Below are positions 1 through 8,903 of a stretch of 64,000 nucleotides of DNA, one piece after another; within the stretch, counting starts at the first letter, position 1; each line of letters begins with the position of its first letter. The stretch spans positions 2,666,001-2,730,000 of the forward strand of contig NZ_CP031396.1 of assembly GCF_003363755.1 (NCBI RefSeq). Direction: 5' to 3'. The notes below the pieces were generated by a model. That model was not told the origin of the DNA, did no database searches, and saw only the letters and a program-made list of their open reading frames with translations. Made by a program: the position numbers and the translations under genes. The stretch is from Pseudomonas protegens (GTDB lineage: Bacteria > Pseudomonadota > Gammaproteobacteria > Pseudomonadales > Pseudomonadaceae).

Positions 1-605
1 TGATCAAACGTAACCTGCTGGTGATGGGCCTGGCTGTTCTGCTGAGCGCCTGTGGCTTCCAGTTGCGCGGCACGGGAACCCAGGAGCTGACCATCAAGGA
101 GCTCGACCTGAGTGCTCGGGACGCCTACGGCACCACCGTGAAAATGCTCCAGCAGCAACTGGAAAACAGTGGCGTACGGGTCCATGCCGGCGCGCCCTAC
201 AAGCTGGTGCTGCTGAATGAGGAGAACTCCCAGCGCACGCTCAGCTACACCGGCGGTGGCAGCTCGGCCGAATACGAGATCAGCACAACCCTCAGGTACG
301 AGATCCTGACTCACGACAACCTGCACCTGCTCAACGACAAGCTGGAAGTGCAGAAAGTCTTCCTGCACGACGGCAACAACATCACCGGTTCGGATCAGGA
401 ATCGTCGGAAACCCGCAAGGAAATGCGTCGCGACCTGATCCAGCGCATGCTGATCCGCCTGCAACTGCTGACCCCGGAACAGCTTGCTCAGTTGCAGGCT
501 ACCGCCGAGGCCAAAGCCAAGGCAGAAGCCGAGGCCCTGGAAGCCGCACGCAAGGCTGAGGCGGAAACTCCGCAACAGTCTCCCTTGGAACTGCCGAACC
601 AGTAA
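1..605 (+). CDS. lptE: LPS-assembly lipoprotein LptE (5' end just outside window)
   Basis: LptE is the outer-membrane lipoprotein that plugs LptD and helps insert lipopolysaccharide into the outer leaflet. The start codon begins one base before the window: bases 1-2 complete an NTG codon, followed by I-K-R-N-L-L. A lipoprotein signal ends in the lipobox LLSAC and is followed by GFQLRG, the typical LptE opening. The last 40 residues are a low-complexity Ala/Glu/Lys stretch. The protein is about 201 aa, normal for Pseudomonas. holA follows 39 bp downstream and the two are probably cotranscribed. Only the very first base is missing. Confidence 0.93.
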   Translation, partial: IKRNLLVMGLAVLLSACGFQLRGTGTQELTIKELDLSARDAYGTTVKMLQQQLENSGVRVHAGAPYKLVLLNEENSQRTLSYTGGGSSAEYEISTTLRYEILTHDNLHLLNDKLEVQKVFLHDGNNITGSDQESSETRKEMRRDLIQRMLIRLQLLTPEQLAQLQATAEAKAKAEAEALEAARKAEAETPQQSPLELPNQ

Positions 606-644
606 GCCTTGCGGGGCGCTCAGGCGCCCCTCTGGCCCCCGCCT

Positions 645-1682
645 ATGAAACTCGCCCCCGCCCAACTCGGCAAACACCTGCAAGGCACACTAGCGCCGGT
701 CTACGTGATCAGCGGCGACGATCCCCTGCTGTGCCAGGAAGCCGCCGACGCCATTCGCTCTGCCGTGCGCCAGCAGGGATTCGACGAGCGCCAGGTCTTC
801 AGCGCCGATGCCAGCTTCGACTGGGGCACCCTGCTGCAAGCGGGGGCCAGCATGTCGCTGTTCGCAGAAAAGCGCCTGCTGGAGTTGCGCCTGCCTTCGG
901 GCAAGCCTGGGGACAAGGGTGCAGCAGCACTGATCGAATACTGTTCGCGTCCGGCCGAAGACACGGTGCTGTTGATCAGCCTGCCCAAGCTCGACGGCAG
1001 CGCACAGAAGACCAAGTGGGGCAAGGCCCTGGTCGAAGGTGCCCAGACTCAGTTCGTGCAGATCTGGCCGGTGGACGCCAACCAGCTTCCACAGTGGATT
1101 CGTCAGCGCCTGTCACAGGCCGGCCTGTCCGCCAGCCAGGACGCCGTGGAGCTGATCGCCGCCCGGGTAGAAGGCAACCTGCTGGCGGCCGCACAGGAAA
1201 TCGAAAAGCTCAAGCTGATGGCCGAAGGCGGGCAGATCACCGTCGAAACGGTACAGGCCGCCGTGGCCGATAGCGCTCGCTTCGACGTGTTTGGGCTGGT
1301 GGATGCGATTCTCAACGGCGAGGCCGCCCATGCCTTGCGCATGCTTGAGGGACTGAGGGGCGAAGGCGTCGAACCGCCGGTCATTCTCTGGGCCCTGTCC
1401 CGGGAACTGCGACTGCTGGCCAACCTGGCACTGCAATTCAGCCAGGGTGTACCACTGGACAAGGTGTTCAGTCAGGCTCGCCCTCCCGTCTGGGACAAGC
1501 GCAAACCCCTGATGAGCAAAGCCTTGCAGCGCTATTCGGCGCAACGTTGGGGCCAATTGCTACTGGATGCCCAGCGCATTGATGCCCAGATCAAGGGCCA
1601 AGCCAGTGGTTCGCCCTGGAGCAGCCTGAGCCGGCTGTCGCTGCTGATGGCCGGCCAACGCCTGGCCCTGCCTGCCGAATAA
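645..1682 (+). CDS. holA: DNA polymerase III subunit delta
   Basis: The delta subunit of the clamp loader opens the beta sliding clamp and works with DnaX and delta prime at the replication fork. The product starts MKLAPAQLGKHL and is 345 aa, the usual HolA length. The N-terminal AAA+-like fold includes YVISGDDPLLCQEAAD, and the C-terminal part carries the helical collar domain (LSRELRLLANL). The ATG at 645 is preferred over upstream in-frame codons because it gives the family N-terminus. The lptE-holA order is conserved in Pseudomonas. Confidence 0.95.
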   Translation: MKLAPAQLGKHLQGTLAPVYVISGDDPLLCQEAADAIRSAVRQQGFDERQVFSADASFDWGTLLQAGASMSLFAEKRLLELRLPSGKPGDKGAAALIEYCSRPAEDTVLLISLPKLDGSAQKTKWGKALVEGAQTQFVQIWPVDANQLPQWIRQRLSQAGLSASQDAVELIAARVEGNLLAAAQEIEKLKLMAEGGQITVETVQAAVADSARFDVFGLVDAILNGEAAHALRMLEGLRGEGVEPPVILWALSRELRLLANLALQFSQGVPLDKVFSQARPPVWDKRKPLMSKALQRYSAQRWGQLLLDAQRIDAQIKGQASGSPWSSLSRLSLLMAGQRLALPAE

Positions 1683-1707
1683 TCGCGCTACTTATCTTTT
1701 GCTTGCA

Positions 1708-1769
1708 CTAGGGTCTGTTCTCGTTTGACCCAGCAACGCGGCTCGTCACCAAACGGGAACAGACCCTAG
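1708..1769. repeat. Long inverted repeat (20-bp arms, 22-nt loop) after holA
   Basis: The arms at 1708-1727 and 1750-1769 are complementary over 20 bp with one G-T type mismatch. Both ends finish in CTAG. No T-run follows, so it is not a textbook terminator, although it could protect the lptE-holA transcript 3' end. A length of about 60 bp with matched ends also fits a tiny miniature element. No flanking target duplication was recognised. Confidence 0.6.
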
Positions 1770-1838
1770 ACAGCAACTCCACTCTGGCCGATGATTCGCG
1801 CCGCAACACTTCTATTCCTGAAACAGCGAGCACTCACC

Positions 1839-2000
1839 ATGAGCAAGCCATCCAAGCATGGCCCCAACAAGGCCAAATCCATCATCGCCCAGCCACTGTT
1901 CCGCAGCCGTCAGGAACGCCCGGCCAAGGGCAAAGGCAGCTACCGCCGCGAAGCCTTCCAGTCTAAAAGCTGGGAGGCTTCTTACTTTCTGGCCGCCTAA
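1839..2000 (+). CDS. arfA: Alternative ribosome-rescue factor ArfA
   Basis: ArfA rescues ribosomes stalled on mRNAs without a stop codon by recruiting RF2, as a backup to tmRNA. The 53-aa product starts MSKPSKHGPNKAKSII and has the family features: KHGPNKA near the N-terminus, a basic middle (RSRQERPAKGKGSYRR) and an aromatic tail (SWEASYF). A strong hairpin lies within the coding sequence at 1950-1981, as expected for this family. mRNA cut or terminated there lacks a stop codon, so ArfA is itself made only when tmRNA fails. Longer in-frame starts upstream lack the family N-terminus. Confidence 0.92.
   Translation: MSKPSKHGPNKAKSIIAQPLFRSRQERPAKGKGSYRREAFQSKSWEASYFLAA
1950..1990 (+). terminator. 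Hairpin inside arfA coding sequence (self-regulatory)
   Basis: The 12-bp stem is GAAGCCTTCCAG (1950-1961) with CTGGGAGGCTTC (1970-1981), containing one wobble pair and an 8-nt loop. A pyrimidine-rich run, TTACTTTCT, follows. It ends about 19 bases before the arfA stop. In E. coli and Haemophilus, ArfA hairpins at this place cause RNase III cutting or termination and give a non-stop message. The same function is inferred here. Confidence 0.75.
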
Positions 2001-2093
2001 AGCCCTGAACCCCGTTGGCATGATAAGGTCTGCACCTGATTGTTATTCTCTCTGGACCTGTGCATGCCCTTTTGTCTTTCTCGTCGTTGGCAC

Positions 2094-3386
2094 ATGCGCC
2101 AACTGATCGCTGCCTCCAGCCTTGTTCTACTCGTCGCCTGCGCGGAGAAACCCACTGCCGCCGACGCCCAGCCGCTACCCAACCTCCAGGCAGCCCCCCT
2201 TGCCGCACCTGCCACCGTCGCACCACTGGCCGTCGACAATCTGGACATCCAGCCCACTCAGACCTTCGATGAATGGATGAACGCATTCCGCGCCGAAGCC
2301 TTGGGCGCCGGGATTCGCGCCGATGTATTCGACCGTGCCTTCGCCGGGATCACCCCGGATATGAGCGTGATCAAGGCCGACCGCAGCCAACCGGAATTCA
2401 CCCGCCCCGTCTGGGAATACCTGGATGGGGCGCTGTCCCCGGTACGGGTACGCAAGGGCAAGGCACTGCTGGTCCAGTACAGCGACATCCTGCAACGGAT
2501 CGAACAGCGCTATGGGGTTGATCGCCAGACCTTGGTGGCCGTTTGGGGCATGGAGAGCAATTTCGGTGACTTCCAGGGCAACAAGTCGGTGATTCGCTCC
2601 CTGGCAACCCTGGCGTATGAAGGACGACGCCCGGCCTTTGCCAACAGCCAGCTGATTGCCGCCTTGCAGATCATTCAACACGGCGATATCCAGCCAGAGA
2701 AGATGCTGGGTTCCTGGGCCGGGGCCATGGGCCAGACCCAATTCATTCCAACCACCTACAACACCCACGCTGTGGACTTCGACGGCGATGGTCGGCGCGA
2801 TATCTGGAACAGCCCGGCCGACGCCCTGGCCTCCACCGCTCACTATCTGCAAAGCTCAGGATGGCAAAAGGGCCAGCCCTGGGGTGTTGAAGTCCAGCTC
2901 AACAGCGGCTTCGACTATGCCCTGGCCGATGCGTCCACCCGCAAGACCGTGGCCGAGTGGATGCGCCTGGGGATGACAACCGCCAATGGCAAGGCGTTGC
3001 CTTACGGATCAGAGCAATTGTCCGCCTCGTTGCTGCTGCCTGCGGGTTATCGGGGGCCGGCGTTCCTGATCCTGGATAACTTCCGAGCGGTGCTCAGGTA
3101 CAACAACTCATCGTCCTACGCCCTGGCAGTCAACCTGCTGTCCGACCGCTTCGGCGGCGCCGGCCTGATCAGTGGCGACTGGCCCAAGGACGACCTGCCC
3201 CTGAGCCGCTCCGAGCGCATCGAATTGCAGGGCCTGCTCAACGCCAACCAGTATGACGCCGGCAACCCCGACGGCATCATCGGAGCCAACACCCGCAAAG
3301 CCATTCGTAGCGCCCAGCAAGCATTGGGTTGGCCCGCAGACGGCTACCCTACTCACAAGTTGCTGGACAGCCTGCGCAACCGCTAA
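2094..3386 (+). CDS. Lytic murein transglycosylase, MltB family, with peptidoglycan-binding domain
   Basis: This enzyme cleaves the MurNAc-GlcNAc bond of peptidoglycan to form 1,6-anhydro ends. It starts [19 protein letters not shown], a lipoprotein signal with lipobox LVAC, so it probably sits on the outer membrane facing the periplasm. The SLT/MltB domain contains [12 protein letters not shown] with the catalytic Glu, then [17 protein letters not shown] and [16 protein letters not shown]-terminal PG_binding_1-like repeat includes [17 protein letters not shown]. At 430 aa it is longer than plain MltB because of that domain. A second MltB paralogue lies at about 9 kb. Confidence 0.9.
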   Translation: MRQLIAASSLVLLVACAEKPTAADAQPLPNLQAAPLAAPATVAPLAVDNLDIQPTQTFDEWMNAFRAEALGAGIRADVFDRAFAGITPDMSVIKADRSQPEFTRPVWEYLDGALSPVRVRKGKALLVQYSDILQRIEQRYGVDRQTLVAVWGMESNFGDFQGNKSVIRSLATLAYEGRRPAFANSQLIAALQIIQHGDIQPEKMLGSWAGAMGQTQFIPTTYNTHAVDFDGDGRRDIWNSPADALASTAHYLQSSGWQKGQPWGVEVQLNSGFDYALADASTRKTVAEWMRLGMTTANGKALPYGSEQLSASLLLPAGYRGPAFLILDNFRAVLRYNNSSSYALAVNLLSDRFGGAGLISGDWPKDDLPLSRSERIELQGLLNANQYDAGNPDGIIGANTRKAIRSAQQALGWPADGYPTHKLLDSLRNR

Positions 3387-3429
3387 GCCCGGAGCTGGCG
3401 AAGGGCTTCCCCCTTCGCCAGGGCCAGCC

Positions 3430-4377
3430 CTACTTGAACACCACGTCCTGTGCCAGGGCCAACTCCCTCGCCCCTGCGTCCAGCCTGACCAGAGCGCCCA
3501 TGGGCAAAGTCAGGTTCGGGTCACAATGGCCACTGCGCCATCCTGCCAGCACCGGAATCCGCAGCGGCTCGAAGGTCTGCTTGAGCAGGCGGCACAATGC
3601 GCTGAAGTCCACACCGGCCACATCCCCCACCAAGACGCCCCGCAGGTTGTCCAGTTTGCCGGCCAGCCGCAGGTGATTGAGCAAGCGGTCAATACGGTAC
3701 AACGGCTCGTTGACGTCCTCGATAAACAGGATGACGCCGTCGGTATTGATTTCGTAAGGCGTGCCCAGCGTGCAGGCAATCATCGACAGATTTCCCCCCA
3801 ACAGCGGACCCAACGCAATGCCCGGCTCCACAGTGGTCAATGGGAAAGCCACGGGATGAGACAGCAGACTGCCCGCCTTTACCTGGCCCCGGAGCAGGTT
3901 GAAAAAGGACGCCTCGGTTGGCGGTTGCTTGTCACCCAGCAGGTCGGCATTGAGCATGGGTCCGTGAAAACTCACAAACCCGGCATAGCGGTTGATCGCC
4001 AGGTGCAGGGCGGTGATATCGCTGTAGCCGACAAAGGGCTTGGGGTTGCGCCGCAGCAACTCAAAGTCGATCTTGTCCAGCAAACGCGGACTGCCATAGC
4101 CCCCGCGCAGGCACACAATGGCGTCGACTTGGCTATCGGCAAAGGCGCTGTGCAAGTCATCGAGGCGCACCTCGTCGCTGCCAGCCAGATATCCCTCCTG
4201 CTGGCCAACGCCGGGAAAGATCCGCAGCGTATAGCCACGGGAACGCATCCATTGAAAGGCTTTTTCGGTATCCAGCACTGCGGGACCGGCGGGGGCAATA
4301 AGGCCGATGACGCCTTCCGCAGCCAGTGCCGGCACCGGCAGGTGAGCATGAAGGGCAGCAGTCGGTTGGATGGGCAT
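3430..4377 (-). CDS. ldcA: Muramoyltetrapeptide LD-carboxypeptidase (S66 family)
   Basis: LdcA removes the terminal D-Ala from the L-Lys/DAP-D-Ala tetrapeptide during cytoplasmic murein recycling. The 315-aa product has the S66 signature: IAPAGP near residue 28, CLRGGYGSPRLLD, and the nucleophile motif GYSD with Ser at about 119. FIEDVNEP supplies the likely catalytic Glu, and GHCDPN near the C-terminus the likely His. There is no signal peptide, in keeping with a cytoplasmic location. It converges on the transglycosylase gene, leaving a 43-bp gap. Confidence 0.92.
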   Translation of the reverse strand: MPIQPTAALHAHLPVPALAAEGVIGLIAPAGPAVLDTEKAFQWMRSRGYTLRIFPGVGQQEGYLAGSDEVRLDDLHSAFADSQVDAIVCLRGGYGSPRLLDKIDFELLRRNPKPFVGYSDITALHLAINRYAGFVSFHGPMLNADLLGDKQPPTEASFFNLLRGQVKAGSLLSHPVAFPLTTVEPGIALGPLLGGNLSMIACTLGTPYEINTDGVILFIEDVNEPLYRIDRLLNHLRLAGKLDNLRGVLVGDVAGVDFSALCRLLKQTFEPLRIPVLAGWRSGHCDPNLTLPMGALVRLDAGARELALAQDVVFK

Positions 4378-4499
4378 GCAGATTCTCCCTGTGTGAATTC
4401 ACTCAAGCACAGTAGCCATGAATCTCGTTAAACAGAAGAGGATGACGCGACCGGGTGGGCGAAAAACAACCGAGACTGCAGAGGTGCTCGAAAGAGCCG

Positions 4500-4534
4500 G
4501 GAAACTGCCCGCAAGACCCAAGCCTTGCGGGCAG
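4500..4534 (-). terminator. Terminator downstream of lipA
   Basis: The 11-bp stem is CTGCCCGCAAG (4505-4515) with CTTGCGGGCAG (4524-4534). Read on the minus strand it is followed by TTTC. It lies just beyond the lipA stop and probably ends the ybeD-lipB-lipA transcript. Confidence 0.7.
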
Positions 4535-4539
4535 GCAAA

Positions 4540-5562
4540 TCAGGAAACCAGGCCTTCTCTGGCCAGTTTCGCTTGTTCGTCGGCGTGATACGAGGAACGT
4601 ACCAGCGGGCCCGAAGCGACATTCTTGAAGCCCATCTTGTAACCTTCCTCGGCGAACCAGGCGAAGGTATCCGGATGCACGAAACGCTGAACCGGCAAGT
4701 GGTTGCGGGACGGCTGCAGGTACTGGCCAAGGGTCAGCATATCGATGTCGTGCTCACGCATGCGCTTCATGACTTCGATGACTTCGTCGTCGGTTTCGCC
4801 CAGGCCCAGCATCAAGCCGGACTTGGTCGGTACATGGGGCACCAGTTGCTTGAACTTCTGCAGCAAGGTCAGCGACCACTGGTAATCCGAGCCCGGACGC
4901 GCAGCCTTGTACAGGCGCGGCACGGTTTCCAGGTTGTGGTTGAACACATCCGGTGGCGTGGCAGCGGTGATTTCCAGGGCTACATCCATGCGACCGCGGT
5001 AGTCGGGCACCAGGGTTTCCAACTGTACGTTCGGCGACAGCTTGCGGATCTCGCGAATGCAGTCGGCAAAGTGCTGGGCACCGCCGTCACGCAGGTCGTC
5101 GCGGTCCACCGAAGTGATCACCACATACTTCAGGCGCAGGTCGGCGATGGCCACTGCCAGGTTCATCGGCTCGTCGACATCCAGAGGTTTTGGACGACCG
5201 TGGCCAACGTCACAGAATGGGCAGCGACGGGTGCAGATGTCGCCCATGATCATGAAGGTTGCGGTACCGCCGGAGAAGCATTCGCCCAGGTTCGGGCAGG
5301 ATGCTTCTTCGCAGACGCTGTGCAACTTGTGCTTGCGCAGCAGTTGCTTGATCCGGTCGACTTCCGGGGATACCGGAATACGTACCCGGATCCAGTCCGG
5401 TTTCTTCGGCAGTTCGGTGGTCGGAATGATCTTCACCGGAATGCGCGCAACCTTCTCCGCACCGCGCAATTTGACGCCGGCTTCAACTTTCGGACGTGGC
5501 GCCCGCTCGGAGACATCCACCGTCGGGATCAGGGTTTGAACAGCGTCTTGCGCAGTAGTCAT
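4540..5562 (-). CDS. lipA: Lipoyl synthase
   Basis: LipA is a radical-SAM enzyme that inserts two sulfurs into protein-bound octanoyl groups to make lipoyl cofactor for PDH, OGDH and GcvH. The 340-aa product has both cluster motifs. C84, C89 and C95 ([12 protein letters not shown]) bind the auxiliary cluster that gives up sulfur. C110, C114 and C117 (CTRRCPFC) bind the SAM cluster. The C-terminal RSSYHA segment holds the conserved Ser ligand. Just one base separates it from lipB upstream, so the octanoyl transferase and synthase are made together. Confidence 0.97.
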   Translation of the reverse strand: MTTAQDAVQTLIPTVDVSERAPRPKVEAGVKLRGAEKVARIPVKIIPTTELPKKPDWIRVRIPVSPEVDRIKQLLRKHKLHSVCEEASCPNLGECFSGGTATFMIMGDICTRRCPFCDVGHGRPKPLDVDEPMNLAVAIADLRLKYVVITSVDRDDLRDGGAQHFADCIREIRKLSPNVQLETLVPDYRGRMDVALEITAATPPDVFNHNLETVPRLYKAARPGSDYQWSLTLLQKFKQLVPHVPTKSGLMLGLGETDDEVIEVMKRMREHDIDMLTLGQYLQPSRNHLPVQRFVHPDTFAWFAEEGYKMGFKNVASGPLVRSSYHADEQAKLAREGLVS

Positions 5563-5563
5563 A

Positions 5564-6211
5564 TCAGTCGATTCCGCCCGTTAGGGTCGTCTGCTCAGCA
5601 TAGTCGAGGTGTTTGACGAGCTGCGCACGCAGCCGGGCACTTACCTCGGCAAATTCAATCGGCCCTGCATGGTCGCTCAGCTGGGTCATCGCCAACCCGG
5701 CATAACCACAGGGGTTAATCCGTCGAAACGGCTGCAAATCCATGTCCACGTTCAAGGCCAGGCCATGAAAGGAACATCCATGGCGGATACGCAGGCCCAG
5801 GGAGGCGATTTTCGCCCCTTCGACGTAGACACCCGGTGCATCGGGCTTGGCCGCCGCCGGCACGCCGTAGCTGGCCAACAACTCCACCAGGCATTGCTCC
5901 ATGCGACTGACCAGGTCACGCACGCCGAATCCCAGCCTGCGCACATCCAGCAGCAAGTAGGCCACCAACTGGCCGGGACCGTGATAAGTCACCTGTCCGC
6001 CGCGATCGGCCTGCACCACCGGTATATCTCCCGGCAGCAGCAGATGCTCGGCCTTGCCCGCCTGGCCTTGGGTAAACACCGGCGGATGCTGCACCAGCCA
6101 GATTTCGTCTGGGGCGCTGCTGCCACGTTCGTTGGTAAAGCGCTGCATGGCCTGCCAGACCGGCTCGTAAGCCATCAGGCCAAGCTCACGAAAGCCCAGC
6201 GTCTGTGGCAT
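5564..6211 (-). CDS. lipB: Octanoyl-[ACP]:protein octanoyltransferase
   Basis: LipB moves octanoate from acyl carrier protein to lipoyl domains, the step before LipA. The 215-aa product contains [29 protein letters not shown] (catalytic Lys region) and NPCGYAG (catalytic Cys). The ATG at 6211 overlaps the ybeD stop by one base (TGATG), which suggests translational coupling. A GTG three bases upstream is a possible alternative start. Confidence 0.96.
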   Translation of the reverse strand: MPQTLGFRELGLMAYEPVWQAMQRFTNERGSSAPDEIWLVQHPPVFTQGQAGKAEHLLLPGDIPVVQADRGGQVTYHGPGQLVAYLLLDVRRLGFGVRDLVSRMEQCLVELLASYGVPAAAKPDAPGVYVEGAKIASLGLRIRHGCSFHGLALNVDMDLQPFRRINPCGYAGLAMTQLSDHAGPIEFAEVSARLRAQLVKHLDYAEQTTLTGGID

Positions 6212-6486
6212 CACAGCACCATGTGGACGACACCGGTAGCACGCAGGGCACTATTGATATCACGCAGTTGGTCTTCACCGGTGGCGGTGATGTGCAGTTG
6301 TACCGTGGTGTACTTGCCGTTGCTGCTCTGACGCTCGGCCAGGGACTTGATGTCCAGCTTGGCGTACTTGGCGAGGATCTCGATCACGGTGTCCTTGAAG
6401 CCGACAACCGTGTCACCGATCACCTTGATCGGGTAGTCATCGACGGGGAATTCAATCTTGTGCGACTTAACGTCAGTGTCTGTCAT
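6211..6486 (-). CDS. ybeD: DUF493 family protein YbeD
   Basis: This is a small (91 aa) ferredoxin-like-fold protein of the YbeD/DUF493 family. It starts [19 protein letters not shown] and ends [11 protein letters not shown]. Its exact role is not established. It is conserved between the PBP5 gene and lipB in many Gammaproteobacteria, including E. coli, which suggests a link to lipoate metabolism. The internal ATG at 6486 is preferred because upstream in-frame residues come from the hairpin region and do not look like family sequence. Confidence 0.9.
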   Translation of the reverse strand: MTDTDVKSHKIEFPVDDYPIKVIGDTVVGFKDTVIEILAKYAKLDIKSLAERQSSNGKYTTVQLHITATGEDQLRDINSALRATGVVHMVL

Positions 6487-6518
6487 GGCAGTAACGGCCT
6501 CGTAAGCCGGACGACGGA

Positions 6519-6553
6519 CATGGCCCCCGCTCCACTTCGGAGCGGGGGCCATG
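6519..6553. terminator. Perfect 15-bp palindromic hairpin between dacA and ybeD
   Basis: The arms at 6519-6533 and 6539-6553 are perfectly complementary and very GC-rich, with a 5-nt loop. No T-run follows on either strand. It could attenuate or process the message between dacA and ybeD-lipB-lipA. Confidence 0.55.
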
Positions 6554-6566
6554 CAGGTCGACAATA

Positions 6567-7724
6567 TCAGTTGAACAAGCCGTAGAAGAATAGACGGATG
6601 CTATCCCACATGCGGCGGAAGATACCACCTTCGTCGACCGCTTCCAGGGCGATCAGGTCAGCGCTGTGCACCACCTTGTCGTCCAGTTTCACTTCGACTT
6701 TACCAATCACGTCGCCCTTGGCGATCGGCGCAACCAGTTGCGGGTTCATGGTCATGCTGGCGGCGAGCTTTTTCAACTGGCCTTTAGGCATGGTCATGGT
6801 CAGATCTTCAGCCAGACCGGCCTTGACCTGATGAGAGGTGCCCTTCCACACCTGCGCCTGAGCCAGCTCGGTGCCTTTCTGGTAGAAGGTCTGGGTTTCG
6901 AAGAAGCGGAAACCGTAGGTCAACAGCTTCTGGGTTTCGGCGGCGCGGGCCTGCTCGCTGTTGGTGCCGAACACCACGGCGATCAGACGCATGCCATCAC
7001 GTACTGCCGAAGACACCATGCAGTAGCCGGCTTCATCGGTGTGGCCGGTTTTCAGACCATCGACGGTCTTGTCGCGCCACAGCAGCAGGTTACGGTTAGG
7101 TTGCTTGATGCCGTTCCAGAAGAACTCCTTCTGCGAGTAGATCGCATAGTGGGCAGGGTCTTCATGGATGATCGCGCGAGCCAGCACCGCCATATCATGG
7201 GCCGACGAGTAGTGCTCAGGGTTCGGCAGGCCGGTCGGGTTCATGAAGTGGCTGTTGCTCATGCCCAGATCGGCAGCCGTCTTGTTCATCATGTCGGCAA
7301 AAGCGTCTTCGCTGCCGGCAATGTGCTCGGAAACCGCAACGCTGGCGTCGTTGCCCGACTGAATGATGATGCCGTGCAGCAAGTCGCTGACGGTGACTTG
7401 CGAACCCACCTTGATGAACATCCGCGACCCGCCAGTACGCCAGGCGTTCTCGCTGACGGTTACCGGATCGTTCTCGCCGATCTGGCCGCGACGGATTTCC
7501 AGGGTCGCGATGTAGGCGGTCATCAGCTTGGTCAGACTGGCCGGTGGCAGGCGCTGGTCACCATTGTTCTCCACCAGCACGTTACCGCTGCTGGCGTCCA
7601 TGAGCACATAGGATTTGGCGGCCAGTTGCGGTGGCGACGGCATCGCTTCGACCGCCCAGGCGGCGGGCGTGATGATCAGCGGGACAAGCAGGCACAGGCG
7701 TTTGGCAAAGGTGGTGATGTTCAT
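6567..7724 (-). CDS. dacA: D-alanyl-D-alanine carboxypeptidase (PBP5)
   Basis: This low-molecular-mass penicillin-binding protein trims the terminal D-Ala from peptidoglycan pentapeptides in the periplasm. The 385-aa product has a signal peptide, then S63-L-T-K66, S123-G-N and K225-T-G, the three active-site motifs. The beta-rich C-terminal domain ends in an amphipathic anchor (RRMWDSIRLFFYGLF). The P. aeruginosa equivalent is usually called dacC. It is separated from rlpA by 177 bp containing two hairpins and probably has its own promoter there. Confidence 0.95.
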   Translation of the reverse strand: MNITTFAKRLCLLVPLIITPAAWAVEAMPSPPQLAAKSYVLMDASSGNVLVENNGDQRLPPASLTKLMTAYIATLEIRRGQIGENDPVTVSENAWRTGGSRMFIKVGSQVTVSDLLHGIIIQSGNDASVAVSEHIAGSEDAFADMMNKTAADLGMSNSHFMNPTGLPNPEHYSSAHDMAVLARAIIHEDPAHYAIYSQKEFFWNGIKQPNRNLLLWRDKTVDGLKTGHTDEAGYCMVSSAVRDGMRLIAVVFGTNSEQARAAETQKLLTYGFRFFETQTFYQKGTELAQAQVWKGTSHQVKAGLAEDLTMTMPKGQLKKLAASMTMNPQLVAPIAKGDVIGKVEVKLDDKVVHSADLIALEAVDEGGIFRRMWDSIRLFFYGLFN

Positions 7725-7775
7725 CCGTCTCTCGAAGTTGCTAATGGAAACTTGCCCGAGGGCAAAACTATTTCA

Positions 7776-7893
7776 GACAGCCTTCTAAAGGGCTGTCGCG
7801 TGTTCAGTTGCTCACTCACTGACCCTTGCCGGGCTTTTGTTGTTCGACGAGCCAACAACCAGGGTCCGCCCCCCAATACCGCAAGCGGACCCT
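7776..7893 (-). terminator. Two hairpins between rlpA and dacA
   Basis: One hairpin pairs 7861-7869 with 7885-7893 (AGGGTCCGC/GCGGACCCT). The second pairs GACAGCC (7776-7782) with GGCTGTC (7791-7797) and on the minus strand is followed by an AT-rich run ending in TTTT. The second could end the upstream cell-wall transcript ahead of dacA. Confidence 0.4.
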
Positions 7894-7901
7894 CAATCTT
7901 C

Positions 7902-8903
7902 TTACTCGGCAGTCACCACACTGGGCTGGCCAAGGTTAGCCAAGCGCACACTGTTCTGCGCTTGCTGAGCCTCACCCGGCGTGCCGAATGGCCCCAAGCG
8001 TACCCGATGCAGCGTCTGCTGATTACGTACGATCGAGCTGATGAACACCGGGGCGCTCACCATGCTGCTCAATTTAGACCTCAACAGCTCCGCAGCGTCC
8101 GGGTTGGCGAAGGCCCCCACCTGCAGATACTGGCCTGAGGCGGCTGCAGGAGTGTTTTTAACTTGTACGGGAACTACCGCTGCAGCGTGTTGCTGGGGCG
8201 GCGGCGTCCATTGCTCGACAGTACCGGCCGAAGCCGTGATCACCGGCGCGTTATTTTGCGCCACTTGCGGCTCATTGAGCATCAACGGCGCCGGACGGCC
8301 ACGCTGGGCCCACCACTGCTGCGGATCGATGCCTTCGACCTTGACCCGAGCGGTGCCGGTCTCGGCATAACCGAGCTTCTTTGCAGCCGCGTAGGACAGG
8401 TCGATGATGCGGTCGGAGTAGAACGGACCACGATCGTTGACCCGCAGGATCACGCTGCGATTGTTGTCCAGGTTGGTGACCTTCACGTAACTGGGCAACG
8501 GCAGGGTCTTGTGTGCGGCACTCATACCGTACAGGTCATAGACCTCGCCATTGGCGGTGTTCTGACCATGGAACTTGGTGCCGTACCAGGACGCCGTACC
8601 GGAGGCCACGTAGTTCTTGGACTCCTGGATGGGGAAATAGGTTTTGCCCAGCACCGTATAGGGGTTGGCCTTGTACGGGCCGGTGTGCAGGGTCGGGGTC
8701 GCATCGGGAATGCGCGAGACGTCGACGTCCCACCAGGGCGCGCCATCCTTGTGTGCACGGTTGACGTCCAGGCCCGGCATGGCGCGCACGCCACTCGTGG
8801 ACTTGTGCTGCGGCGAGCGGCTCGTCGAGCAACTGACCAACAACAAGGACAACGCGGCAAAAGCCACCAGCTTCAGGGGTTTGCGGATTGGCATTGCCAG
8901 CAT
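7902..8903 (-). CDS. rlpA: Septal-ring lytic transglycosylase RlpA
   Basis: RlpA is an outer-membrane lipoprotein. In P. aeruginosa it cleaves denuded (peptide-free) glycan strands and helps daughter cells separate. The 333-aa product has a lipobox ending LVSC at residue 25. A double-psi beta-barrel domain follows with GTASWYGTKFHG and NDRGPFY, and a C-terminal SPOR domain (YLQVGAFANPDAAELL) targets septal glycan. The start overlaps the mltB stop by one base (TAATG), so the two are coupled. A second ATG nine bases downstream is possible. Confidence 0.95.
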   Translation of the reverse strand: MLAMPIRKPLKLVAFAALSLLLVSCSTSRSPQHKSTSGVRAMPGLDVNRAHKDGAPWWDVDVSRIPDATPTLHTGPYKANPYTVLGKTYFPIQESKNYVASGTASWYGTKFHGQNTANGEVYDLYGMSAAHKTLPLPSYVKVTNLDNNRSVILRVNDRGPFYSDRIIDLSYAAAKKLGYAETGTARVKVEGIDPQQWWAQRGRPAPLMLNEPQVAQNNAPVITASAGTVEQWTPPPQQHAAAVVPVQVKNTPAAASGQYLQVGAFANPDAAELLRSKLSSMVSAPVFISSIVRNQQTLHRVRLGPFGTPGEAQQAQNSVRLANLGQPSVVTAE

